From NCBI RefSeq assembly GCF_040892545.1, contig NZ_CP156079.1, positions 4,623,501-4,687,500 on the forward strand: DNA of 64,000 bases. Reading direction: 5' to 3'. Below, one piece after another: positions 1-8,054 of the stretch. The number at the start of each line of letters is the position of its first letter. Position 1 is the stretch's first letter. Source of the DNA: Paracidovorax avenae (GTDB lineage: Bacteria > Pseudomonadota > Gammaproteobacteria > Burkholderiales > Burkholderiaceae_C). Under the pieces are notes generated by a model that saw only the letters and a list, made by a program, of their open reading frames with translations, was not told the DNA's origin and made no database searches. The translations under genes were made by a program, and so were the position numbers.

Positions 1-100
1 GTCGCGCCCCGCGTGGGCGCGTGGGTTGAAACGCTGGCGTCGGGTACGTCATGACCCGGCCCCACGGCGTCGCGCCCCGCGTGGGCGCGTGGGTTGAAAC
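1..100 (+). CRISPR. End of a CRISPR array, I-C type repeat (two repeats, one spacer)
   Basis: Two identical 32-base repeats lie at 1-32 and 69-100, each beginning GTCGCGCCCC and ending GTTGAAAC, separated by a 36-base spacer (33-68). Each repeat holds a GCGCCC / GGGCGC stem. Length, the GTCGC start and the GAAAC end match subtype I-C repeats. The array runs off the left edge, so its size and cas genes are not visible. If repeats read in the usual I-C orientation, the leader lies to the left and position 100 is the old, leader-distal end. The last repeat shows no decay and no further repeat follows it. Confidence 0.9.
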
Positions 101-203
101 CCAACATCGTGAGCCCAGAAGTTAAAACCCATACTGGAGCCCCACCCCCCCCTGTCGCCCCAGTCCGACATCCACCCAGCCCTCCTCCCCGGACACTGCC
201 TCC

Positions 204-695
204 ATGCCCCTGCACCGCCGCACCCTCTACCGCGCTGCCGCCCTCGCCCTGGGCATGGCAGCCCTGCTCCGCACCGCCTGGGCCGGCGAAAGCGGCAACG
301 GCCACCGGAACGACCGGGACGCCCCCACCAACCCGCTCACCGCCGAGCACTGGCAAACCCGCCCCGTCGTGGTGATCGTCCCGCAGGAGAACGATCCCCT
401 CCTCGCCAAGGTCCGCGCCGCCCTGCAGGAACCGGCCATGCGCGAAGGCTTCCGCGAGCGCGACATGGTGCTGTTCACCGTGGTGGCCGGCCAGGGCCGC
501 CGCAATGGACAACCGCTGGGGGCCGCGCGCACCGCGGCGCTGCTGAAGGCGCTGGATCTGGATGCGCGGGCTCCGGCCACATTCATCCTCGTGGGCAAGG
601 ATGGCGGCGTGAAGATGAAGGAGGAAGGCACGGTGGTCGATCTGCAGGCCGTCTTCGCGGAGATCGACCGCATGCCCATGCGCCAGCAGCGCTGA
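204..695 (+). CDS. DUF4174 domain protein, exported
   Basis: A 163-residue protein with an N-terminal signal sequence (basic HRR, then a hydrophobic stretch ending near AWAG at about residue 27). The rest resembles the DUF4174 family, small bacterial proteins with a thioredoxin-like look: a strand RPVVVIVP near residue 53, a variable middle, and APATFILVGKDGGVK near residues 121-135. No CxxC motif is present, so a redox role is not supported. It sits alone between the CRISPR array and the iron-regulated operon. Function unknown; the export prediction is the firmest point. Confidence 0.7.
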   Translation: MPLHRRTLYRAAALALGMAALLRTAWAGESGNGHRNDRDAPTNPLTAEHWQTRPVVVIVPQENDPLLAKVRAALQEPAMREGFRERDMVLFTVVAGQGRRNGQPLGAARTAALLKALDLDARAPATFILVGKDGGVKMKEEGTVVDLQAVFAEIDRMPMRQQR

Positions 696-725
696 GCCCT
701 TGCGCCACGCAGGAAAACAATCCAT

Positions 726-744
726 GCAAATGAGAATTGTTATC
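726..744 (+). promoter_or_regulatory. Fur box upstream of the TonB receptor operon
   Basis: The 19 bases GCAAATGAGAATTGTTATC match the classical 19-bp Fur consensus (GATAATGATAATCATTATC) at 14 positions. The site overlaps a -10-like TATCAT (741-746) and lies 37 bases before the receptor start codon. Iron repression of the downstream operon is the natural inference. Confidence 0.85.
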
Positions 745-780
745 ATATGTATCTGTTAATTCCTGCCATAGTGATTTTTT

Positions 781-2874
781 ATGAAGTTCCTGCCGTCTTC
801 GCTGGCCGCCGCGGCCATGCTCGCCTGTGCGCCCACCCTCCACGCCCAGAGCGCTGACAAGGGGTCTTCCGACAAGTCGCTGGACACGCTGACCGTCCGC
901 GACGAGCGGTCCAACGGTTTCGTTCCCAACACCGTGGAGGCGGGCACGTTCCGCGGGGCGTCCATCATGGATGTGCCGGCCACGGTGAACGTGATCACGC
1001 GCGAGGTGCTGGACCGGCAGGCGGCCGGCGGCCTGTACGACGCGGTGCGCAACACCGCGGGCGTGACGCGCCAGCAGAACGGCGGCGACAGCTGGGACCA
1101 GTTGGTGATCCGCGGCATCGCGGTGGAGAACCGCACCAACTACCGGCTGAACGGCTCACTGCCGATCATGAATTTCTCGCAGGTGCCGATGGAGGACAAG
1201 GAGCGGGTGGAAGTGCTCAAGGGCACGTCGGCCATCTACTATGGTTTCACCGCGCCGTCAGGGGTGGTGAATTTCGTGACCAAGCGCGCGGGCGCCACGC
1301 CCGTGGCAACGGTCGGCACGGTGTTCGACAACTACGGCACGGTGCTGGGCACGGCGGACGTGGGCCGCCGGTTCGGCGATGCGCAGCAGTACGGCCTGCG
1401 GATCAATGCCGCCGGAGGCACGCTGGGCAATTCCATGCGCGGCGCCGACGACGGCAGCCGGCGCTTCCTGTCGGCGGCATTCGACTGGCGCGTGGACAGC
1501 CGCCTGTCGCTGCGGGCCGACCTCGAATACGACCGCAGGAAGCTCGTGGAGCAGGCGGGCATCGCTCTGCCCGCGGCCGTCAACGGCCGCATCACGCTTC
1601 CGCGCGTGCCGGACGCGCGCGCCCTCATCGCGCCCAACATGGCAGTGTTCGACGCCGAGACAACGAATGCCCAGGTGCGCGCCGACTATTCGCTGAGCGA
1701 CGACTGGGCGCTCACGCTGGAAGCAGGCCGGTCGAAGACGGCCCGCGACCGCCGCCTGTCGATCTTCACGCTGAACAACACCGCCACCGGCGCGGGCACG
1801 ATCCGCGGCAACATCCAGCACCACGTGGTGGAGTCGGACATGCTGCGGGCCGAGGCCTTCGGCACCTTCAGCGTCGCCGGCTACCGGAACGAACTCACGC
1901 TGGGCGCCGCGCGGACGAACAAGACGCAGGACCCGATCTACCAGCGCAACTACAGCGCCACCCAGAACCTCTACAACCCGGCCCCGATCACCAGCGTGAC
2001 CTACGGCGCGGCGCCCACCGCGCCGACCACGCCCGGCTACGAGACGGAAGAAAAGGGCATCTATGCGGTGGACCGCATCGAGCTGTCGCCGCGGTGGCAG
2101 GTGATCGCCGGCGTGCGCTACACCGACTACGGCAGCAACCAGGGCGCGCTCAACTACGCGGCCACCAAGACCAGCCCGATGGCGGCGGTGATCCACAAGT
2201 TCAGCCCGGATCTCTCGGTGTACGGGTCGTATTCGCAGGGCCTGGAAGAAGGCGAGACGGCCCCTACCGGCTCGGCCAACGTCAACACCCGCCTGCCCCC
2301 CGGCGTGAGCAAGCAGAAGGAACTGGGACTGCGCTGGAGCGTCGGCGGGACGCTGCTGTCCACCGCGGTGTTCGACATCGACCGCCCGGGCTACTACACC
2401 AACACCAGCAACATCTTCACCGCGGACGGCCGGCAGAGGTACCAGGGCATCGAAGCCTCCGCCCAGGGCCGGCTGACGCGCCAGCTCGCATGGCAGGTCT
2501 CGGCGCAGCTGATCGATGCGAAGTTCGAGGACATCGGCCCGGCCTACGACGGCAAGCTGCCGGAGAACACGGCGAAGAAGACGGCCAGCGCCTTCCTGTC
2601 CTACGACATCGCCGCGGTGCCCGGCCTGAACGTGAACGGGGGCGCTTACTTCACGGGACGCCGCCCGGTCAACGACCTGAACCAGGCCTTCCTGGGCGGC
2701 TACACGATCTATACCGCCGGCGTGGGCTATGCCACCTCGCTGCTCGGCAAGCGCACGCTGCTGCAGCTGAACGTGGAGAACGCTGGGGGCAAGCAGTACT
2801 GGGCCGCGGCCGGCACCCGCCTGGCCACCGGCGCACCGCGCACGGTCAAGGCCACCGTCAAGGTGGACCTGTGA
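781..2874 (+). CDS. TonB-dependent siderophore receptor
   Basis: A 697-residue outer-membrane receptor. It has a signal peptide (about residues 1-22, ending LHAQS), a plug domain with the typical sequences VIRGIAVENRTNYRLNG and VEVLKGTSAIYYGF leading to GVVNFVTKR, then a long beta-barrel. Family knowledge: such receptors import ferric siderophores using TonB-ExbBD energy. The barrel ends in KVDL rather than the more usual terminal Phe or Trp. It is the first gene of an operon whose next gene starts inside its stop codon (GTGA). The Fur box upstream supports iron control. The siderophore cannot be named from sequence. Confidence 0.93.
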   Translation: MKFLPSSLAAAAMLACAPTLHAQSADKGSSDKSLDTLTVRDERSNGFVPNTVEAGTFRGASIMDVPATVNVITREVLDRQAAGGLYDAVRNTAGVTRQQNGGDSWDQLVIRGIAVENRTNYRLNGSLPIMNFSQVPMEDKERVEVLKGTSAIYYGFTAPSGVVNFVTKRAGATPVATVGTVFDNYGTVLGTADVGRRFGDAQQYGLRINAAGGTLGNSMRGADDGSRRFLSAAFDWRVDSRLSLRADLEYDRRKLVEQAGIALPAAVNGRITLPRVPDARALIAPNMAVFDAETTNAQVRADYSLSDDWALTLEAGRSKTARDRRLSIFTLNNTATGAGTIRGNIQHHVVESDMLRAEAFGTFSVAGYRNELTLGAARTNKTQDPIYQRNYSATQNLYNPAPITSVTYGAAPTAPTTPGYETEEKGIYAVDRIELSPRWQVIAGVRYTDYGSNQGALNYAATKTSPMAAVIHKFSPDLSVYGSYSQGLEEGETAPTGSANVNTRLPPGVSKQKELGLRWSVGGTLLSTAVFDIDRPGYYTNTSNIFTADGRQRYQGIEASAQGRLTRQLAWQVSAQLIDAKFEDIGPAYDGKLPENTAKKTASAFLSYDIAAVPGLNVNGGAYFTGRRPVNDLNQAFLGGYTIYTAGVGYATSLLGKRTLLQLNVENAGGKQYWAAAGTRLATGAPRTVKATVKVDL

Positions 2875-3923
2875 CCGGCCACCGCCTGGCACGCCGCTCG
2901 CTGCTGCTGGCTGCCGGCGGCCTGGCCTGCCTGCGCGCGGACGCGGCCGGCTCCACGGACCGGGTGCTCGACGCGGCGCTGCAGCCCTATGTGCCCGAGC
3001 CGGCGCAGCCAGGCGCAGAGGCCGGATGGATGACGCCGGACGGCGCGATCCGCATCGGCGGCGCCGAGCACGTCGAGTTCATCGTGCGCCGCTTCAACGC
3101 ACTCTATGCACGCACACATCCCGGCACGCGCTTCGTGTTCGAATCCAGAGGCACCACCAGCGCGGTGCCGCTGCTGATGTTCGACAAGACGCTGTTCGGC
3201 GCCATGGGCCGGGAAATCAACCCCGTCGAACGGGTGCCGTATCGCAAGATCGTGGGCACCGATCCGCTGGAGATCCGCGTGGCACATACGTCCGACGACA
3301 CCTCGCAGCATCTGGCGACGTCGCTGGCGGTGTATGTGCACCGCAGCAATCCGCTCACAGGCATCTCGCTGGAGCAGATGGCGCGCGTGTTCGCCGTGGG
3401 CAATGCCGGTGGCGACTACTCGCACTGGGGGCAGCTCGGCCTCGGCGGGGAGTGGGCCGGGCGCACGATCCACCCTTACGGGACGCCGGAATACACGGGC
3501 TTCGGGAACTACCTGCAGGCGCGGCAACTGCAGCGGCTGCCGCTCAATCCGCGCCACGAATTCCATGGCGGCACCGGCGAGCTGCTGCGGCGGCTGGGGT
3601 CCGATCCCGCCGGCATCGCTGTCGCCGCCATCGGCCGGGAGGATGCGCAGGTGAAGCAGCTCGCACTGATCGGCCCCGACGGAGCGGCCACGACAGGCAC
3701 GGCGGCCGAAGTGGCCAGCGGGCGCTACGGGCTGGGCCGGCCGCTTTTTTTCTATGTACGGCAGCAGAAGGGCCGACCCATCGATCCGGTGGTGCGCGAA
3801 TACCTGCGGCTGGTGCTGTCGCGCGAAGGCCAGCAGATCGTGGCGTCCCAGCCCCGCGGCTACCTGCCGCTGTCCGAAGCCGACGCGGCCCGGGAACGCG
3901 CGAAGCTGGAGTCCACCGCATGA
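2871..3923 (+). CDS. PstS-like periplasmic binding protein, first of two
   Basis: 350 residues beginning at GTG 2871, which overlaps the receptor stop codon. The N-terminus (LARRSLLLAAGG, then a cut near ADAAG) looks like a Tat-type signal. The mature part resembles PstS-family solute-binding proteins: an early IGGAEHVEFIVRRFNALY region, LAVYVHRSNPLTGISLEQMARVF, HWGQLGLGGEWAGRTIHPYG, and a C-terminal FYVRQQKGRPIDPVVREYL. The SGT-type phosphate-binding segment after the central motif is not recognisable, so phosphate is not a safe substrate guess. No ABC permease or ATPase follows. Its place behind a Fur-controlled receptor suggests a periplasmic partner in metal or ligand uptake (inference). 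Confidence 0.75.
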   Translation: MTGHRLARRSLLLAAGGLACLRADAAGSTDRVLDAALQPYVPEPAQPGAEAGWMTPDGAIRIGGAEHVEFIVRRFNALYARTHPGTRFVFESRGTTSAVPLLMFDKTLFGAMGREINPVERVPYRKIVGTDPLEIRVAHTSDDTSQHLATSLAVYVHRSNPLTGISLEQMARVFAVGNAGGDYSHWGQLGLGGEWAGRTIHPYGTPEYTGFGNYLQARQLQRLPLNPRHEFHGGTGELLRRLGSDPAGIAVAAIGREDAQVKQLALIGPDGAATTGTAAEVASGRYGLGRPLFFYVRQQKGRPIDPVVREYLRLVLSREGQQIVASQPRGYLPLSEADAARERAKLESTA

Positions 3924-4957
3924 CCGCCGCACGCATTCGCCGCCTCCTGGCCGGCATGGCCGTGGCGGCCTCCTGCGCCTGTGCTGCGCAGCAAACCGAT
4001 ACGCCGCGCGCCCTCGCCCCAGCGCCAGGCGCGAGCTACCTGCAGCGCGACGGCAGCATCGCCATCGTCGGCAACGATGGCATGGATGAACTGGTGACTT
4101 CGCTGAATGCCCTGTTCGTGCGGCACCATCCGGACCTGCGGTTCACCACGCGCATGGAAGGCTCTTCCACCGGCATGCCGGCATTGACGGCCGGTGCCAC
4201 GATGGTGGCGCCGATGACCCGCGACCTGTGGCCGGCGGACCGCAGCGCCTTCGTGCAGGTGTTCGGCTACGAGCCCACGGCCGTGCGCATCGGCTACAAC
4301 GGGCACGGCCCCCGCCCGCCGGCCAAGACACCGCCGGCGGTCTATGTGAACACCGCGAACCCGCTGGCGGGCCTGGCGGTGCAGGACGTCGCGCGCATTT
4401 TCACCGAAGGTGCGGCGGCGGGAAATCTCAGCACCTGGGGGCAGCTGGGCCTGGGCGGCGCCTGGGCCGAACGCCGCATCCACCTCTATGGACTGCGCGA
4501 CGACGGAGGGTTCGCCACCGGCATGCGGATGCGGTACTTCGGCGGGCGGCCGTTCAGCCCGCGCTATGAAGCCCTGTCGTCCCGCGAGGCATTGGTCCGC
4601 GCGGTCGCGGCCGATCCCTACGGCATGGCGCTGGTGGGGTGGATGAATGCCGCCGCGGTATCCGGCAACGTGCGCGTGCTGCCCCTCGCCTCCGAGCCGG
4701 GCACCGCTTTCCACACGCCTGCGCTGGACGACGTGCGGCGCGGACTCTACCCGTTCTCGGCGCCGGTGCAGTTCTACGTCAACAAGGCACCCGGCCGGCC
4801 GCTGGAGCCGCTGGTGCTCGAATACCTCCGGCTTTCGCTGTCGGACGAAGGCCAGGCACTGGTCGCCGCACAGACGGCATCGGAGGAAGGCTACGTTCCC
4901 CTGAGCCCCGAGGATCTGCGACGGGAGCGGCAGAAGCTCGAAGCGCTGGGCCGCTGA
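3920..4957 (+). CDS. PstS-like periplasmic binding protein, second of two
   Basis: 345 residues from ATG 3920, overlapping the previous stop by ATGA. A signal peptide ends near ACAAQQ (about residue 24). It is a diverged paralogue of its neighbour: both carry NPL-x-G-(I/L) followed by ARVF/ARIF, WGQLGLGG-x-WA-x-R-x-IH-x-YG, and a closing FYVNKAPGRPLEPLVLEYL region with a final SDEGQALV block typical of PstS C-termini. As in the first copy the usual phosphate-contact SGT segment is missing. The gene ends 3 bp before the convergent gene on the other strand, with no room for a terminator, so the two transcripts must overlap. Confidence 0.75.
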   Translation: MTAARIRRLLAGMAVAASCACAAQQTDTPRALAPAPGASYLQRDGSIAIVGNDGMDELVTSLNALFVRHHPDLRFTTRMEGSSTGMPALTAGATMVAPMTRDLWPADRSAFVQVFGYEPTAVRIGYNGHGPRPPAKTPPAVYVNTANPLAGLAVQDVARIFTEGAAAGNLSTWGQLGLGGAWAERRIHLYGLRDDGGFATGMRMRYFGGRPFSPRYEALSSREALVRAVAADPYGMALVGWMNAAAVSGNVRVLPLASEPGTAFHTPALDDVRRGLYPFSAPVQFYVNKAPGRPLEPLVLEYLRLSLSDEGQALVAAQTASEEGYVPLSPEDLRRERQKLEALGR

Positions 4958-4960
4958 CCG

Positions 4961-5458
4961 CTAGCGCGCCGCCCGGGCCAGGCCGCGCTTCAACTCCTGC
5001 AGCAGCATCACCACCTGCCGCGAGGCATGGTGGCAGCTCTTGAAGGCCTGCCGGGCCTGGCGCTCATCGCCGGCTTCGGCGTGCAGCACCACGTCGGCGG
5101 CCTGCTGGTGGAAGTAGCGGTGGCGGCGGGCCATCATGTCGAAGGCCGGCAAATGCCCCAGGGCGATGCGGCCGGGGCCGCGCAGCCATTGGCCGAGCTC
5201 GGAACGGGTGTCGTCGCGGATGGCCTCGGGGCGCAGGCGTTCGTCGTGTGCGCCGCGCAGCAGCACCAGCTCCAGCCAGGGCACCCAGCGCTCCTGGGCG
5301 GCGATGGCGGCGTCGATGTCGATCTCGGCCAGCAGCTTGGCGGCCTCGTCGCCCATCAGCACCAGTTCGCTGGCCTGGCTGTCGGGCAGCGAGGTCCAGT
5401 CATCGGGCACGGGACGGCCGTCGGCCCGGGGCGGGAACAGTCGGCTGAAGAATCCCAT
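4961..5458 (-). CDS. CZB-like (chemoreceptor zinc-binding) protein with lost zinc ligands
   Basis: 165 residues, predicted cytoplasmic. The region from IDIDAAIAAQERWVPWLEL through RSELGQWLRG to ARRHRYFHQQAADV follows the helical layout of the CZB domain, which in chemoreceptors and DgcZ binds zinc through His, Cys and a His-x3-His pair. Here the HxxxH pair is kept, but the first His position is Gln (AAQERW) and the Cys position before LG-x-WL is replaced (RSELGQWL). Zinc binding would therefore be impaired or different. No signalling output domain is attached. Family assignment is by eye; an unrelated four-helix protein cannot be excluded. Confidence 0.55.
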   Translation of the reverse strand: MGFFSRLFPPRADGRPVPDDWTSLPDSQASELVLMGDEAAKLLAEIDIDAAIAAQERWVPWLELVLLRGAHDERLRPEAIRDDTRSELGQWLRGPGRIALGHLPAFDMMARRHRYFHQQAADVVLHAEAGDERQARQAFKSCHHASRQVVMLLQELKRGLARAAR

Positions 5459-5523
5459 GGTGGCGTGAGCGCGATCGGAACGGAGGAAGAAGGAAGGAGC
5501 GAAGGGGGTATTTTATTTGAAAT

Positions 5524-5566
5524 AATTGATTTGCCTTAAACGATAAATTTAAGCAATCGATTTGCC
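5524..5566. repeat. Direct repeat in an AT-rich divergent promoter region
   Basis: AATTGATTTGCC (5524-5535) and AATCGATTTGCC (5555-5566) agree at 11 of 12 positions and start 31 bp apart, about three helical turns. They flank a palindromic TAAATTTA (5544-5551). The surrounding 5505-5570 stretch is strikingly AT-rich for this genome and lies between divergent genes. A regulator-binding region is likely; the regulator is unknown. Confidence 0.5.
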
Positions 5567-5628
5567 ATCGGTGCCCCGGTTGCCCGCATGGCCACAGCGG
5601 TTTTGGGGTGCGCCGCACAATGGTCCGC

Positions 5629-6705
5629 ATGACGACCACGATGCCCTCCACCCCTTCCTCCACGGCCCCGTCTTCCATTGCTCCCGGGGGCGGCCATCGC
5701 CCCGCGCTCTCCATGCTGGACCTGGTGGCGGTGCGCGAGGGCGGCAACGTGGCCGATGCTCTGGCCCTAGCGCTGCGCACCGCGCAGCATGCGGAATCGC
5801 TGGGGTTCCGGCGCTACTGGCTGGCGGAGCACCACAACATGCCGGGCATCGCCAGCTCCGCCACGGCGGTGCTGGTGGGCCACATCGCGGGCGGCACGCG
5901 CTCGATCCGCGTGGGCTCGGGCGGCATCATGCTGCCCAACCATGCGCCGCTGGTGGTGGCCGAGGCGTTCGGCACGCTGGCCGAGCTGTACCCGGGCCGC
6001 ATCGACCTGGGCCTGGGCCGCGCGCCCGGCACCGACGGGCCCACGATGCGTGCGCTGCGCCGCGACCGTGTCGAGACCGAGGAAGACTTCCCGCGCGACG
6101 TGGCCGAGCTGCAGCGCCTGCTCGGCCCCGCCCAGCCAGGACAGCGCATCACGGCCGTGCCGGGCGCGGGCACGCAGGTGCCCATCTGGCTGCTGGGCTC
6201 CAGCCTGTTCTCTGCGCAGCTCGCGGCCGAGCGGGGCCTGCCCTATGCCTTCGCCTCGCATTTCGCGCCGCGGCTGCTACACCAGGCACTGGACCTGTAC
6301 CGCCGGCTGTTCCGCCCCTCCGCCACGCTGGAGAAGCCCTACGTGGCGATCGGCGTGCCGGTGATCGCGGCCGATACCGACGAGGAGGCCGACTACCTCG
6401 CCAGCAGCACCTACCAGCGGGTGCTGGGCATCCTGACGGGGCGGCGCGGCCTGCTGCAGCCGCCGGTGCGGGATTACGCGGCACTGCTGTCGCCGCAGGA
6501 GCGCGCGGCGATCGGCGACTTCCTGGCGGCGGGCGTGGTCGGCGGGCCGGAGACGGTGCAGGCCGGCCTGCGGGCGCTGGCCGGGGAGACGCTCGCCGAC
6601 GAGTTCATGCTGGTGAGCGATGTGTACGACCCGGCGCTGCGGCTGCGCTCGCTGGAGATCGCCGCGCAGGCGAACGCCGCGGTGGAGGCCGCGCACACGG
6701 CCTGA
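5629..6705 (+). CDS. Luciferase-like (LLM class) flavin-dependent oxidoreductase, MsnO8-type
   Basis: About 358 residues. The sequence [12 protein letters not shown], then [40 protein letters not shown] and [11 protein letters not shown] are hallmarks of the single-subunit luciferase-like monooxygenase family annotated MsnO8. Family members use reduced FMN and oxygen; the substrate here is unknown. The start is uncertain: ATG 5629 is chosen, with ATG 5620 and GTG 5608 in frame just upstream and a low-complexity Ser/Thr/Pro leader of about 25 residues before the conserved part. It is divergent from the CZB-like gene across the AT-rich region. Confidence 0.85.
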   Translation: MTTTMPSTPSSTAPSSIAPGGGHRPALSMLDLVAVREGGNVADALALALRTAQHAESLGFRRYWLAEHHNMPGIASSATAVLVGHIAGGTRSIRVGSGGIMLPNHAPLVVAEAFGTLAELYPGRIDLGLGRAPGTDGPTMRALRRDRVETEEDFPRDVAELQRLLGPAQPGQRITAVPGAGTQVPIWLLGSSLFSAQLAAERGLPYAFASHFAPRLLHQALDLYRRLFRPSATLEKPYVAIGVPVIAADTDEEADYLASSTYQRVLGILTGRRGLLQPPVRDYAALLSPQERAAIGDFLAAGVVGGPETVQAGLRALAGETLADEFMLVSDVYDPALRLRSLEIAAQANAAVEAAHTA

Positions 6706-6811
6706 CACACCGGGGCACGGTCCCGTCGCCGGCAGCGGCTACCATCTCCGTCCGTCGCGCCGCTGGCGCCCCGTTTCCGGTCCGACCGCCCTCCCCGAAC
6801 TTCCTGCCCGC

Positions 6812-8047
6812 ATGCCCGCGTTTTCTTTCGAAGCCCTCGATGCCCAGGGGCAGACCCGCAAAGGCACCCTCGAAGCCGACAACGCCAAGGCGGCGCGCAG
6901 CCTGCTGCGCGCCCAGGCGCTGGTGCCGCTGGCCGTGGAGGCGCTCGGCACCGGCCAGGGCGCGGGCGGGGATGGCAGCGTCTCGCTCGGGCAGCGGCTG
7001 TTCACGCGGCCGGTGTTCGGCGCCACGGGCCTGGCGGTGTGGACGCGCCAGCTCGCGGGGCTGGTGTCTTCGGGGCTGCCGCTGGAGCGGGCGCTCACGG
7101 CGCTGGCCGACGAGTCGGATGACGACCGGCAGCGCCACCTGGTGGCCACGCTGCGGGCCGAGGTGAATGCCGGCTCCACCTTCGCGCGGGCGCTCACGGC
7201 GCACCCGCGCGAGTTCTCGTCCATCTATTGCGCGGTGATCGGTGCCGGCGAATCCAGCGGCCACCTGGGCCTGGTGCTGGAGCGCCTGGCGGACGACCTC
7301 GAAGAGCGGCAGGCGCTCAAGGCCAAGCTCATCGGCGCGTCCCTCTATCCGGCGATCGTGACGGTGATCGCGATCGTGATCGTGCTGTTCCTCGTGGGCT
7401 ACGTGGTGCCGCAGGTGGCCGCGGTGTTCGCGGGCAGCAAGCGCGCCCTGCCCTTCCTCACGGTGGCGATGATGGCCTTCTCCGACGCCGTGCGCAGCTA
7501 CGGCTGGGCGGCCCTGGGGGTGCTGGTGGTGCTGGCGCTGGCCGCCCGCTCCGCACTGGCGCAGCCCCGCGTGCGCGAACGCTTCGATGCCGCCTGGCTG
7601 GGCCTGCCCGTGGTGGGCCGGCTCTCGCGCGGCTACAACGCGGCCCGTTTCACGGGCACGCTGTCGATGCTGGCCGGCGCGGGCGTGCCCATCCTGAAGG
7701 CCCTGCAGGCCGCCGCCGAGACGCTGGGCAACACCGCCATGCGCGCGGACGCACTCGACGCGCTGGTGCTGGTGCGCGAGGGCGCGCCACTGGCCTCCGC
7801 GCTGGCGCAGAAAAAGCGGTTCCCCGGCCTGGTGTCGATGTTCGCGCGCCTGGGCGAGCAGACGGGGCAATTGCCGCTGATGCTGCAGCGCGCGGCCGCG
7901 CAGCTGTCGGCCGAGGTGCAGCGCCGCGCGATGCAGCTGGCCACCATCCTGGAGCCCCTGCTCATCGTGGCGATGGGCGTGATCGTGATGCTCATCGTGC
8001 TGGCGGTGCTCATGCCCATCATCCAGCTCAACCAGTTCGTGAAGTAG
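6812..8047 (+). CDS. gspF: Type II secretion inner-membrane platform protein GspF
   Basis: 411 residues, matching GspF in length and layout: N-terminal FSFEALDAQGQTRKGTLEAD, two T2SF domains (about residues 70-190 and 275-400) and three membrane helices, including AIVTVIAIVIVLFLVGYVVP and the final LLIVAMGVIVMLIVLAVLMP. The motif GEQTGQL near residue 350 is typical of the family. GspF anchors the secretion ATPase in the inner membrane. No other gsp genes are in the window, so it is separated from the main type II cluster here. A pilus-type PilC homologue is less likely given the N-terminus and length. Confidence 0.9.
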   Translation: MPAFSFEALDAQGQTRKGTLEADNAKAARSLLRAQALVPLAVEALGTGQGAGGDGSVSLGQRLFTRPVFGATGLAVWTRQLAGLVSSGLPLERALTALADESDDDRQRHLVATLRAEVNAGSTFARALTAHPREFSSIYCAVIGAGESSGHLGLVLERLADDLEERQALKAKLIGASLYPAIVTVIAIVIVLFLVGYVVPQVAAVFAGSKRALPFLTVAMMAFSDAVRSYGWAALGVLVVLALAARSALAQPRVRERFDAAWLGLPVVGRLSRGYNAARFTGTLSMLAGAGVPILKALQAAAETLGNTAMRADALDALVLVREGAPLASALAQKKRFPGLVSMFARLGEQTGQLPLMLQRAAAQLSAEVQRRAMQLATILEPLLIVAMGVIVMLIVLAVLMPIIQLNQFVK

Positions 8048-8054
8048 CCCTGCC

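Noticed and set aside
101..203. Continuation of the CRISPR array to the right
   Set aside because: No further repeat or degenerate copy is present after position 100.
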